Positions 56,767 to 64,000 are shown, numbered from the stretch's first letter. The stretch is 64,000 nucleotides of DNA from Phycisphaeraceae bacterium (GCA_029260715.1 JAJDCS010000009.1:115483-179482); one strand, 5' to 3'. Notes: a model not told the origin generated them from the sequence alone. Numbers and translations: made by a program.

Positions 56767-57531
56767 TTGATCTCGATCCGAGACGTATCCAAAAGCTTCG
56801 ATGGCGGACGCAGCTACGCGGTGGCGAACCTGTCGCTGGAAGTGGCCCAAGGGGAGACACTCGTCTTGCTTGGTGCTTCGGGCTGCGGCAAGACAACGAC
56901 GCTAAAACTGATCAACCGGCTCGTGCCGCTGACTTCCGGGCGAGTCTTAGTGGATGACCGCGACATCAACCAGCAAGGCCTGCTCGAACTGCGCCGGTCC
57001 ATCGGGTATGTGTTTCAGGACATCGGCTTGTTTCCACACATGTCAGTGCTCGACAACGCGGCGATCGTGCCTCGGCTGCTGGGGTGGGACCGGGCCAAAC
57101 GCCGGGAACGGGCCGAGCAATTACTGCAACTCGTCGGCCTCGCCCCGTCCGAATACGCCAGCCGGCGCCCGCGTCAGCTTTCAGGCGGGCAGCAGCAACG
57201 GGTGGGGATCGCCCGGGCCCTGGCGTCCGACCCCAAACATTTGCTCATGGACGAGCCTTTCGGCGCCCTGGACGCAGTCACGCGAGACCAACTGCAGGGT
57301 GAGTTGATACGCATCAAACAGACCCTGGGCAAAACGATCGTCTTCGTCACGCACGACCTGTTCGAAGCGATCCGCTTGGGGGACCGGATCGCCGTGATGA
57401 ATGAAGGGCGGATCGAGCAGGTCGGCGCCAAGGACGAGTTGCTCAACCACCCAGCCACGCCGTTTGTCGAGGAGTTGTTCAGCCACGCCACCCGGCAGGC
57501 GGCCCTGCTAGAACCCGGAGCGCGGGCATGA
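56767..57531 (+). CDS. Quaternary-amine (glycine betaine/choline type) ABC transporter ATPase
   Basis: A 254 aa ABC ATPase with Walker A GASGCGKTT (36-44), Q-loop VFQDIGLFPHM, signature LSGGQQQRVGIARAL and Walker B LLMDEPFGALD. It resembles OpuCA/OpuBA/ProV, but the C-terminal CBS pair that senses osmotic state in OpuCA is missing (length 254 against about 380). TTG start with AAGGTG six bases upstream. It overlaps the next gene by four bases (ATGA), so the two are coupled. Confidence 0.88.
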   Translation: MISIRDVSKSFDGGRSYAVANLSLEVAQGETLVLLGASGCGKTTTLKLINRLVPLTSGRVLVDDRDINQQGLLELRRSIGYVFQDIGLFPHMSVLDNAAIVPRLLGWDRAKRRERAEQLLQLVGLAPSEYASRRPRQLSGGQQQRVGIARALASDPKHLLMDEPFGALDAVTRDQLQGELIRIKQTLGKTIVFVTHDLFEAIRLGDRIAVMNEGRIEQVGAKDELLNHPATPFVEELFSHATRQAALLEPGARA

Positions 57532-59072
57532 CGCGGTGCTGGCGGGCGGTGCTGGCGATGTGGCTCGTCGCGGCGGTGTGCGTCGCGCAAACGGAAACCG
57601 TGCGCGTCGGCTCCAAGAACTTTACCGAGCAGGAAATCCTGGGCGAACTCGTTGCGCAGCTCATCGAGCGGCACACCGATTTGAAAGTCGAGCGGCGCTT
57701 TGGCTTGGGGGGCACCGACATCTGCCACGCGGCGCTGGTCGGCGGACAACTGGATCTCTACGTCGAATACACCGGCACGGCGTTGCTAAACACCCTGAAA
57801 CACAGCGTGATCAACAGCCCCGACGATGCGTTCCGCGTCGTCGCCCAGGCCTACCGAGATCGCTACGGGCTGGAATGGCTGCCGCCGATCGGTTTCAACA
57901 ATACCTATGCGATCACCGTGCGCGGCGATCTGGCCGACGAACTAGGCCTGACGACCATCAGCGACCTGCGCCACCCGGCCGGGCAACTCAGTGGCGGCTT
58001 CACCTCGGAGTTTATGGAGCGGCCCGACGGCTACCCCGGCCTGCGCAAGGCCTACGGCCTTAAGCTGCGTTCAACCGTCGATCTCGACCCAGGCCTGATG
58101 TATCGAGCCGTGGCGGCGGGGCAGGTGGATGTGGTCTGCGCCTTCGCCACGGACGGCCGCATCGCTGAATACGGCCTACGCGTCCTTGAAGACGACCGGC
58201 ATTTCTTCCCGCCTTACGACGCCGCCCCGGTCGTGCGTAGCGCACTGCTGCGCGACCACCCGGAAATCCGCGACGCGCTTGCCGCCCTGGCGGGGACCAT
58301 CTCCGATGAAGACATGCGGCTGATGAATCACGCGGTGGACGTGCTCAGGCAAAAGCCGGCGCGCGTCGTCCGTCGGTGGCTGGATCAGCGAGAAGGGAAG
58401 ACGCCGGAAGGCTCACCGGCTGACAGCGGCGCGACACACCCCCAAACCGCGTCGTTTTGGGCATTAGCGTTGGAACGGAAAGCTGAAATTGGCCAGAAGA
58501 CACTTGAACACTTCGTCCTGACGGTCCTGGGCGTGCTGATCGCAATCGCGATGGGCGTCCCGCTGGGTGTTCTTATTCACCGCAACACCACCCTACGCGG
58601 CCCAGCGCTCGCGGCGGTTGAAGTGGTTCAGACGGTCCCGAGCCTGGCCATGCTCGCGTTTCTGTTCGCGGTCTACGGCCTGCTGGGAACGGTGCCCGCG
58701 GTGACGGCGTTGGTCCTCTACGCTTTGCTGCCGATTGTGCTCAACACGTTTACGGGCTTGTGCGAGGTGCCTGCCCGGGTGGTTCAAGCCGCGGACGGCG
58801 TGGGCATGTCAACCAGCCAGCGGCTGTGGATGGTGGAGTTCCCGCTCGCCGCACCGGTGATGATTGCCGGCATCAGAGCGGCGACGGTCTTGACCGTGGG
58901 TATCGCAACGCTGTGTACGTATATTGGTGCCGGCGGGCTGGGCGATTTCATCGCGCGGGGTCTGGCGCGGAACGACCCCCGCCTCACGCTCTTGGGCGCT
59001 GTCCCCGCGGCGATCATGGCGGTCACGCTGAGCCTGCTGATCCGTCTGATTGAAAGATGCAACACCGCATGA
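57528..59072 (+). CDS. Fused substrate-binding and permease subunit, quaternary-amine ABC transporter
   Basis: A 514 aa fusion. After a signal peptide (MTRCWRAVLAMWLVAAVCVA) comes an OpuAC-type substrate-binding domain (about 22-295: VRVGSKNFTEQEILGELVAQL, YVEYTGTALLN, YALPPIGFNNTY-like segment), then a BPD permease domain (about 325-512: helices with VVQTVPSLAMLAFLF and the EAA-type loop AADGVGMSTSQRLWMVEFPLAAP). The order is binding domain first, permease second; in OpuABC- and EgtU-type fusions the permease comes first. Likely substrates are betaine, choline, carnitine or related compounds. Coupled to the ATPase and followed by a MarR regulator. Confidence 0.88.
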   Translation: MTRCWRAVLAMWLVAAVCVAQTETVRVGSKNFTEQEILGELVAQLIERHTDLKVERRFGLGGTDICHAALVGGQLDLYVEYTGTALLNTLKHSVINSPDDAFRVVAQAYRDRYGLEWLPPIGFNNTYAITVRGDLADELGLTTISDLRHPAGQLSGGFTSEFMERPDGYPGLRKAYGLKLRSTVDLDPGLMYRAVAAGQVDVVCAFATDGRIAEYGLRVLEDDRHFFPPYDAAPVVRSALLRDHPEIRDALAALAGTISDEDMRLMNHAVDVLRQKPARVVRRWLDQREGKTPEGSPADSGATHPQTASFWALALERKAEIGQKTLEHFVLTVLGVLIAIAMGVPLGVLIHRNTTLRGPALAAVEVVQTVPSLAMLAFLFAVYGLLGTVPAVTALVLYALLPIVLNTFTGLCEVPARVVQAADGVGMSTSQRLWMVEFPLAAPVMIAGIRAATVLTVGIATLCTYIGAGGLGDFIARGLARNDPRLTLLGAVPAAIMAVTLSLLIRLIERCNTA

Positions 59073-59108
59073 AATAATCTGAAACGGTAATCGCCACGAG
59101 GGAAAAAC

Positions 59109-59660
59109 ATGCGCCACACCCTTTCGCCTGAGCAACAGATCGTCGCGTCTATCCGGAGGATCATGCGTGCCGTCGACAGGCATTCTCGCCGACTCGTCGA
59201 GGCGTTCGGGATGACGGGCCCCCAACTGGCGACCCTCCAGGAAATCGAGCGGCTGGGTCCGACCTCGGCAAGCGCCATCGCACGCGCCGTGCATCTGAGC
59301 CAGGGAACCGTGACGGGCATCCTGACCCGCCTCGAGGCACGCGGCCTGATTACACGGCAACGCAGCTCGACCGACCGCCGGTCCGTGGTGGTCGCTATCA
59401 CGCCCGAAAGCAAGCGCCTTCTTGACACCGCCCCTTCACTGCTGCAAGACCGGTTCCGCCAAGAGCTCGAACGGCTAGAGGAATGGGAGCGGCTCCTGAT
59501 CCTGTCCACGCTTCAGCGTGTCGCATCACTCATGGGCGCCGAGGGCCTTGACGCGGCGCCGCACTTGATCAGTGACACGGTCAACCTTTCGGAAGGCGGC
59601 GTCTTGACCACCGATTACGCAAAGACAGACAGCGACAACCCGGAAATCCCGAAGTCGTAA
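59109..59660 (+). CDS. MarR-family transcriptional regulator
   Basis: A 183 aa winged-helix regulator. The core (about 15-140) has GMTGPQLATLQEIERLG, ASAIARAVHLSQGTVTGILTRLEARGLI (recognition helix) and the wing RQRSSTDRRSVVVAIT. It follows the betaine-type transporter on the same strand with 36 bases between and GAGGG upstream. MarR proteins beside such transporters (OpuAR, EctR, CosR) respond to osmotic stress, so control of the upstream operon is a reasonable inference. Confidence 0.88.
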   Translation: MRHTLSPEQQIVASIRRIMRAVDRHSRRLVEAFGMTGPQLATLQEIERLGPTSASAIARAVHLSQGTVTGILTRLEARGLITRQRSSTDRRSVVVAITPESKRLLDTAPSLLQDRFRQELERLEEWERLLILSTLQRVASLMGAEGLDAAPHLISDTVNLSEGGVLTTDYAKTDSDNPEIPKS

Positions 59661-59852
59661 CAAACGAAGGCATGGGCGTTATCTGAAAGCCGTCTCGGCA
59701 GGCTTCACCGAGGCGGACGCCTAATGCGTGTATACCGCGGACGGTCTGAAGCCTTAGAAATTGATCCGAATCAGACGCAATCATTGGCCGATGATTTGAG
59801 TTCTCGCCACAAGTAGCACAAACCTAGAGAGGCGGGGCCAAAAGCGTGAAAA

Positions 59853-59915
59853 CGGTGGGGGTGGGATTCGAACCCACGGTGACCCGAAGGCCACGCCGGT
59901 TTTCAAGACCGGATC
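59853..59915 (-). pseudogene. 3' fragment of tRNA-Ser(UGA); probable integration scar
   Basis: On the minus strand the sequence shows an anticodon arm CCGGT-CTTGAAA-ACCGG (anticodon UGA), a long serine-type variable arm GTGGCCTTCGGGTCAC, a T arm GTGGG-TTCGAAT-CCCAC and the acceptor 3' strand CCCCACC with discriminator G. The 5' part (acceptor 5' strand, which would need GGTGGGG, and the D arm) is missing; the bases in its place do not pair. Integrases that target the 3' half of tRNA genes leave such a fragment at the far end of the element. Foreign DNA would lie on the 5' side, to the right of 59915. Confidence 0.8.
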
Positions 59916-59934
59916 CCCAATCGCGCAAGCATAT

Positions 59935-60111
59935 GATAACTCAATAGCTTGCGTCAAACCCAAAGAAAACTTGGTGTCCTGCTGGGCGCTATTGGCACAA
60001 AGATCTCCCGACTTAGCGCTAGTGGCGGAGCTGTGGGACCAGCTGCCTGAAGCAGTCAAGGCGGGCATCGTGGCGATGGTGAAGGCGTCTTCAACCAGCG
60101 CTTCCAAGTAA
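59935..60111 (+). pseudogene. Possible C-terminal remnant of an integrase-type gene
   Basis: An open frame with no start codon runs out of the tRNA fragment and ends SPDLALVAELWDQLPEAVKAGIVAMV and a short Ser/Lys tail. Tails of the type DLA-V-xxW-xxLPEA(V/I)-KAGI-AMV are common at the ends of planctomycete site-specific recombinases and their neighbours, as I recall. Its position directly inside the inferred attachment site fits an integrase remnant. No catalytic residues remain. Confidence 0.4.
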
Positions 60112-60220
60112 GCATTCGACAGGCTCGCCTACTTGCCTCCGGACCGCACCCAGATTACGCGGAAGAACTAACGACGTAATCCTCCTTAGGGTAGGAGGCA
60201 GAATGCTGAGAGAATGCCCG

Positions 60221-60364
60221 TTAACAGGTGCTGCCCGCCGACCTGAGAATTCCGGCTCGCTTGTGATTTAGATAGCACCGCTTCGAAGCCGAGACCCCTA
60301 CCGCACGGGTCAGATCAGCGATGGCGTACTGCTTGTACCGGGTACAACGCTTATCTGCGTCCAT
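60221..60364 (-). CDS. Doubtful 47-aa ORF
   Basis: Reads MDADKRCTRYKQYAIADL and a basic, helix-turn-helix-like middle (TRAVGVSASKRCY). It has no ribosome site. It could be a decayed small DNA-binding protein such as an excisionase. Very uncertain. Confidence 0.2.
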   Translation of the reverse strand: MDADKRCTRYKQYAIADLTRAVGVSASKRCYLNHKRAGILRSAGSTC

Positions 60365-60390
60365 GTGAAAAGACAAACAGCCTTACGCGA

Positions 60391-60419
60391 TTGACTTCCA
60401 CTATTACATATGATAGTGT
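60391..60419 (+). promoter_or_regulatory. Promoter and operator of the arsR operon
   Basis: TTGACT at 60391-60396 and TAGTGT 17 bases later form a promoter-like pair. Overlapping it is an inverted repeat CACTAT-N7-ATAGTG (60400-60418), with a second offset pair ATTACA/TGTAAT. Such palindromes across the -10 are typical ArsR operators, so self-repression relieved by metal is likely. Confidence 0.55.
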
Positions 60420-60437
60420 AATAACGGAGATTTAAGC

Positions 60438-60806
60438 ATGCCTCCGACCAGAACAAAACCCACCTCCTGCTCTCCCAGACGAGCCCTCCGAAAACGGCCG
60501 CTTATCAGCCCCGACCAGGCTCATGAGCTTGTCGAACTGTTCAAGATTCTTGCAAACGATACTCGTCTGCGGCTACTCCATGCTTTAGCCCGTGCCGACC
60601 AGATGTGCGTGACCGACCTCGCCGAGGCCGTCAGCATGAAACCTCAGGCTGTCTCGAATCAGCTTCAACGCCTTGTAGACCGAGGCATCCTAAGCAATGA
60701 GCGAAACGGCACGAACAAGCACTACCGAATCGTTGACCCGTGCGTAACGACGCTCCTTGACTATGGGCTCTGCCTGAGCGAAGACGCCAAGAGACGAATC
60801 TCATGA
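60438..60806 (+). CDS. ArsR/SmtB-family metalloregulator
   Basis: A 122 aa winged-helix repressor. The helix-turn-helix is CVTDLAEAVSMKPQAVSNQL. Cysteines that could bind metal are Cys57 at the start of that helix (QMCVTD) and Cys102 and Cys112 near the C-terminus (DPCVTTLLDYGLCL). A site built of a recognition-helix Cys and a C-terminal Cys recalls CmtR-type Cd/Pb sensors more than the ELCVCDL site of ArsR. First gene of a tight operon; its stop overlaps the next start by four bases (ATGA). Confidence 0.87.
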   Translation: MPPTRTKPTSCSPRRALRKRPLISPDQAHELVELFKILANDTRLRLLHALARADQMCVTDLAEAVSMKPQAVSNQLQRLVDRGILSNERNGTNKHYRIVDPCVTTLLDYGLCLSEDAKRRIS

Positions 60807-61948
60807 CCACCCGCTCATCATCACTTAATGCCCTCGACACAGGAGAAGCGGCTTCACAAATCATGGAGGCGGCCGAGGCAAAGAAGTGCTGGCCGTGCGG
60901 ATGCCTTCACAGTTCGCTTCGGGCAATCGAAGGAGAGCTACCCGCTGGACGCAGACCAGAGGGTCTAAGCTCTGCCATTCAAGCGGCGCGTGCAAAGCTC
61001 ACCGACGTTCAATACGACTGCCTTGGATGTGACGTCTGCTATCCCGCTAATGCCGTGAACGCTCTAAACATCGAAGGCGATGCTTGCCCCGCCGAGGATG
61101 TCGAACGGCGCGACGGCTGGCCGCCGCTTCCCGGTTCCTACAGCATCCTCCGCTACCACGCTCACTCTGCTATCTGCACACTCACCGATGAGTCGCTCGC
61201 AAAAACGCTGGCTGAGACAGCACCGGGCGTTGCGATCGTCGGCACGCTCCAAACCGAAAACCTCGGCATTGAACGACTCATTCTAAACACCATTTCCAAT
61301 CCCAATATCCGCTTCCTCATCCTCTGTGGAGCCGATTCTCGACAGGTAATTGGCCACCTGCCCGGGGCATCAATTCTCGCACTAGGACGCTCAGGACTCA
61401 GTGAGCGACAACGCATCATCGAGGCCCCCGGAAAGCGGCCCGTGCTACGAAACATCGATGCTTCCGCCGTCGAGCATTTCAGACGAACCGTCGAACTCAT
61501 CGACCTGGTCGGTAAGACCGACCCCGATGCCATCCTCAAAACGGTCCAAAGCCTCGAAAGGCGAAACCCCGGACCCGCAACTTCGTTTGACGCCGAACGA
61601 CTCATACCCACGATTCAAGGCCGCATCCCAAAGCGAATGGAACCTGACCCTGCCGGATACTTCGTTGTCTATCCGGACCGGGCACGAGGCATGCTCTCGC
61701 TTGAGCACTACCGTAACGATGGCGTCCTGGATGCTGTCATCGAGGGGCACACTGCCGCCGAGCTTTATACCGCGGCCATTGGGCGAGAATTCCTCACAAG
61801 GCTCGACCACGCAGCGTATCTAGGTCGAGAACTCGCCAGGGCAGAACAGGCACTCGAATCGGGTTCCAAATTTGTTCAAGACGCAGCACCGGAACAACAT
61901 TCAGAACCACCGGCCTCCGGATGCGGCTGTGGTTCGTCTTGCTCGTGA
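60803..61948 (+). CDS. MtrA-like protein with Cys-rich ends and DUF4346-type C-terminus
   Basis: A 381 aa protein. Residues about 106-245 match the MtrA subunit of methanogen tetrahydromethanopterin:CoM methyltransferase (TENLGIERLILNTISNPNIR, FLILCGADSRQVIGH); the His185 in VIGH aligns with the MtrA His that coordinates corrinoid cobalt (family recall). Residues about 280-350 look like DUF4346 (GYFVVYPDR..., LDHAAYLGRELARAEQAL). The N-terminus has CWPCGC (29-34) and CLGCDVC (73-79); the C-terminus ends GCGCGSSCS. Fe-S or soft-metal binding is likely. Coupled to the ArsR gene; nine bases before the next gene. A corrinoid methyl transfer linked to metals is inference. Confidence 0.7.
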   Translation: MTTRSSSLNALDTGEAASQIMEAAEAKKCWPCGCLHSSLRAIEGELPAGRRPEGLSSAIQAARAKLTDVQYDCLGCDVCYPANAVNALNIEGDACPAEDVERRDGWPPLPGSYSILRYHAHSAICTLTDESLAKTLAETAPGVAIVGTLQTENLGIERLILNTISNPNIRFLILCGADSRQVIGHLPGASILALGRSGLSERQRIIEAPGKRPVLRNIDASAVEHFRRTVELIDLVGKTDPDAILKTVQSLERRNPGPATSFDAERLIPTIQGRIPKRMEPDPAGYFVVYPDRARGMLSLEHYRNDGVLDAVIEGHTAAELYTAAIGREFLTRLDHAAYLGRELARAEQALESGSKFVQDAAPEQHSEPPASGCGCGSSCS

Positions 61949-61957
61949 GGTCACTCC

Positions 61958-62422
61958 ATGAGAAACCCCAAGGCATGGGCCGTCCTGGCGTTTTGCTTCC
62001 TCGGCATTCTAGCGTTGGTGGCGGTAGTTCAGAAGCGAATCCAGACGACCGACACCACGCAACCCCCGCCTGAGAAAACGTGGGCAGAAGTAGACGTGGG
62101 TGAGGCTGAAGAAATTGTCCTTGGTGTTGAAGAGCTGATGAAGAGCCCCTCGCTGCCCAAGGGGGAGGTCTGCGTTCACGGCGTGGTTAGTGGCAAATCC
62201 AAGGAGCGTCAATTATTGACTCTCATCGACACTGCCGAATTCAAGAGATGCAAGATTCTTACCTGTGCTCAGTTGTCCTTGCCCGTCCGCTGGGATGGGC
62301 CGATGCCCGAACTTGAACAGCAGGTCGATGTAGACGGTGAGATTAAAAAAGAAGCAGGGCAACTCGTATTTGTTGCTCGGTCGGTTCATGCAATAAAGGA
62401 ACACACAGAGGACGGCCAATGA
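61958..62422 (+). CDS. Membrane-anchored extracytoplasmic protein, unknown
   Basis: A 154 aa protein with an N-terminal membrane helix (about 8-24) and a soluble outer part with a beta-rich pattern (EVCVHGVVSGKSK, LTLIDTAEFKRCKILTC, VDVDGEIKKEAGQLVFVA) that resembles a small OB fold. Two Cys (KRCKILTC) and one VCV Cys are present. I do not recognise a family. Third gene of the ArsR operon; its stop overlaps the next start (ATGA). Confidence 0.65.
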   Translation: MRNPKAWAVLAFCFLGILALVAVVQKRIQTTDTTQPPPEKTWAEVDVGEAEEIVLGVEELMKSPSLPKGEVCVHGVVSGKSKERQLLTLIDTAEFKRCKILTCAQLSLPVRWDGPMPELEQQVDVDGEIKKEAGQLVFVARSVHAIKEHTEDGQ

Positions 62423-62955
62423 CCACCGTCATATCAAGCCTTCGCCGACTATTATTTCCCGCAGCTGTGTTCGTCGCGGTCTTCGGCTTTCATTATCTCT
62501 GGCGTGGGATCTTTCCTGAAAACGACCTCGCACAAAACCAATGGGTGAGCATAGCTGGCGTCAATCCTGAATCCTGGTTTGAACGATATGTGGCAACCCA
62601 AAGTTACTGGCTTGGGTACTCCTACGCATTGTCGCTTACATTCGCTGTCTACGCCCTGCGGCGTTACCGCGAAGAACGCTCCTGTGCCGCCCGGAATATG
62701 GTTGTAGGTGGCGTGACGCTCTCAGGGTTTCTTGCGGTCGTCAGCTGTTATCTGGTCGGATGCTGCGGCTCGCCGATGCTGGCCGTATACCTCACGCTCT
62801 TCGGAGCAGTGTTTCTGCCCTTCACCAAGCCCCTCATCGCTGGGCTTACCACCATCACTATCGTGGCTGCCTGGCTGTGGATGCTTCGTCGGCAACGGCT
62901 GGCGGTACACCAAACCCGTATCACTAAGTCCGCCCCCGTGTCACCTTCCTCCTGA
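62419..62955 (+). CDS. Four-helix membrane protein with Cys-Cys motif
   Basis: A 178 aa protein with about four to five membrane helices (about 10-28, 62-80, 95-113, 119-136, 140-156). Helix three carries Cys110, Cys115 and Cys116 in SCYLVGCCGSP. Vicinal Cys in a membrane helix recalls thiol-bearing metal transporters such as MerT, but there is no overall match that I recognise. Last gene of the coupled ArsR operon. A role in moving a soft metal or its product across the membrane is inference. Confidence 0.62.
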   Translation: MTTVISSLRRLLFPAAVFVAVFGFHYLWRGIFPENDLAQNQWVSIAGVNPESWFERYVATQSYWLGYSYALSLTFAVYALRRYREERSCAARNMVVGGVTLSGFLAVVSCYLVGCCGSPMLAVYLTLFGAVFLPFTKPLIAGLTTITIVAAWLWMLRRQRLAVHQTRITKSAPVSPSS

Positions 62956-63125
62956 CAGGTGACGCCGGTGAACCTCGCCATTTTCCGGCCGGCGAGCAGC
63001 ACCTCTTAGCGTGCATTTTCGCAGAATTTCCCCTCCTGCCCCGCCTCGAGGAGTCTTTACCCGTATCGACGGCATCCTAAAGCCGCTTGCACACTTGGCC
63101 CGATATCACCTAAGATTGAAAAAAG

Positions 63126-63527
63126 ATGAATCATCGACCGATTCGAACAACGATTCACTGGACCTGCCTCGTGGCCTACCTCTTTGTGGTGGCCACGGTA
63201 AATGGCGTGGTCCTCTGTGAAGGCAGCGATGGACACACCGCGGTTGAGTTGGCTGCGCGGCCATGTCCCAAATCAAGCCCACAAGACCGAGACACCGCCT
63301 CTCTAGATGATTCATCGTGTCAAGACACGCCCATCTCAGCAATCGCGCAGTTGAATAATCAGAATCGGATTGAGATTTCGCGGCCGCTCTTGTTAGCTCA
63401 ATCGCTTGACTTTACAACTTCGACCGAACTACGGCAGTCGACGTATCAGCTTCTGCTTCTAGGTTCAAACCCACTACCCGACCACTCGGCGCTCGCATCT
63501 CTTCGCTCGGTAATCCTGCTGGTCTAG
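63126..63527 (+). CDS. Small exported protein of efflux cluster
   Basis: A 133 aa protein with a signal-anchor (about 9-28, WTCLVAYLFVVATVNGVV) followed by LCEGSDGHTAVELAARPC, four Cys in all and a hydrophobic end. Small proteins of this type, with an LC-GxDGH segment, often precede CusCBA/CzcCBA-type efflux genes in planctomycetes and proteobacteria, as I recall. Role unknown. The TolC-family gene begins 114 bases downstream. Confidence 0.55.
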   Translation: MNHRPIRTTIHWTCLVAYLFVVATVNGVVLCEGSDGHTAVELAARPCPKSSPQDRDTASLDDSSCQDTPISAIAQLNNQNRIEISRPLLLAQSLDFTTSTELRQSTYQLLLLGSNPLPDHSALASLRSVILLV

Positions 63528-63640
63528 CGCAGTCTATTGTCCAACTCCGGCCGCTCATGCACGTCGGAGAATCGTTGTGCGCGCTCCGTCTCAACGGCGC
63601 GTGAACAGAGACAATAATTCCTAGGCAGCAGGATCGACCC

Positions 63641-64000
63641 ATGAAATATGCAATTGGCCCACTCATCTGGGCTGTGACCTCTCTGGCGTTGAGTGGATGC
63701 ACTCCGTCACCGATTGATGACAGCTACTGGGTATCTCAGCGTCCGCTTGGTGAGGATTACGCCGCTTTCAGGCCACCAGGTGACGTTAGTTCTAATACGG
63801 TTGAGCACAGCGATTACGTTGTTGCCGAACACGAAGGCATTCTGACGCTCCATGCGGCGCTGGCGGCGGCATTGCTGCGGAACCCCGAGCTGGCGACTTT
63901 CGCGTACAGCGTTCGGTCTGCGGAGGCGCGGACGCTCCAAGCAGGACTCTGGCCAAACCCGGAGGTAGAAGCTGAGTTTGAGAATTTTGCCGGGTCGGGA
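63641..64000 (+). CDS. TolC-family outer-membrane efflux lipoprotein (partial)
   Basis: The first 120 residues of a TolC/CusC/CzcC-type protein. A lipoprotein signal ends LALSGC; the mature part has the family's first helical stretch LTLHAALAAALLRNPELATFAYSVRSAEAR and QAGLWPNPEVEAEFENF. AGGATC precedes the ATG at 63641. It continues off the window and is expected to be followed by membrane-fusion and RND pump genes (CusB/CusA or CzcB/CzcA type). Confidence 0.85.
   Translation, partial: MKYAIGPLIWAVTSLALSGCTPSPIDDSYWVSQRPLGEDYAAFRPPGDVSSNTVEHSDYVVAEHEGILTLHAALAAALLRNPELATFAYSVRSAEARTLQAGLWPNPEVEAEFENFAGSG

Larger units (their letters stand above)
59853..64000. mobile_element. Inferred genomic island, left end (extends beyond window)
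   Basis: The tRNA-Ser fragment at 59853-59915 marks one edge. To its right come a possible integrase remnant and then metal-related genes (ArsR, MtrA-like, membrane proteins, TolC-type efflux) whose base composition is lower than the upstream genes. The intact tRNA-Ser(UGA) copy and other end would be beyond the window. Confidence 0.5.

Noticed and set aside
59853..59945. Complete tRNA-Ser(UGA) gene
   Set aside because: The 5' acceptor strand needed to pair with CCCCACC and the D arm are absent, so only a 3' fragment is supported.

Overview
The window reads as a piece of a planctomycete chromosome, most likely from the Phycisphaerae. This is inferred from an exported protein with the LEPRMLLS-type N-terminal signature, a PEP-CTERM protein, a YdjY-domain lipoprotein, GC-rich coding with scattered housekeeping genes (lone trpB, lone nuoH, fusA outside a str operon), and planctomycete-type intergenic repeats. 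No taxonomic search could be run.

Layout. 1-3.3 kb: a minus-strand operon of carbamoyltransferase, SGNH hydrolase and an SxtJ-like membrane protein. 3.5-8.7 kb: nuoH, a small coiled-coil protein, a second SGNH hydrolase, purM, and a divergent Fur-family regulator. 8.7-11.3 kb: a compact RnfD-like/RnfC-like pair. 11.6-18.6 kb: nadA, mutL, rsmA, a PilZ protein, a FeeM-like acyltransferase and trpB. 18.6-25.3 kb: a candidate two-hairpin small RNA, a YdjY lipoprotein, an ion channel with an odd filter, a zinc-ribbon membrane protein, nnrE, a PEP-CTERM protein and fusA. 26-35.7 kb: a chemoreceptor, sthA, a secreted protein, dus, a lower-GC YHYH protein, a TPR protein and citrate synthase. 35.8-49 kb: mutS, an LEPRMLLS-type exported protein, priA, a membrane Ser/Thr kinase, a YggS-type PLP protein, DedA, CCA/poly(A) polymerase-family enzyme, VOC and metallo-beta-lactamase-fold proteins. 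49-54.6 kb: DUF47-PiT phosphate uptake, uvrB, and a possible modification-dependent HNH nuclease. 54.6-59.7 kb: repeats, carbonic anhydrase, a methyltransferase, and a quaternary-amine ABC transporter with a MarR regulator.

59.85-64 kb is the most distinctive stretch. A 3' fragment of a tRNA-Ser(UGA) gene, oriented so that foreign DNA should lie to its right, is followed by a possible integrase remnant and then a tight operon: ArsR-type metalloregulator, an MtrA-like (corrinoid methyltransferase subunit A) protein with Cys-rich ends, a membrane-anchored protein and a four-helix membrane protein with a Cys-Cys pair. A small exported protein and the start of a TolC-family outer-membrane efflux lipoprotein follow and run off the window. 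I read this as the left end of an integrated metal-resistance island whose central operon does not match a system I can name.

DNA repair is well represented (mutL, mutS, uvrB, priA) but the genes are dispersed. Several of them have a -10-like hexamer only 6-8 bases before the start codon, which suggests leaderless transcripts. Terminators were called only where a GC stem and a T-run are both visible.
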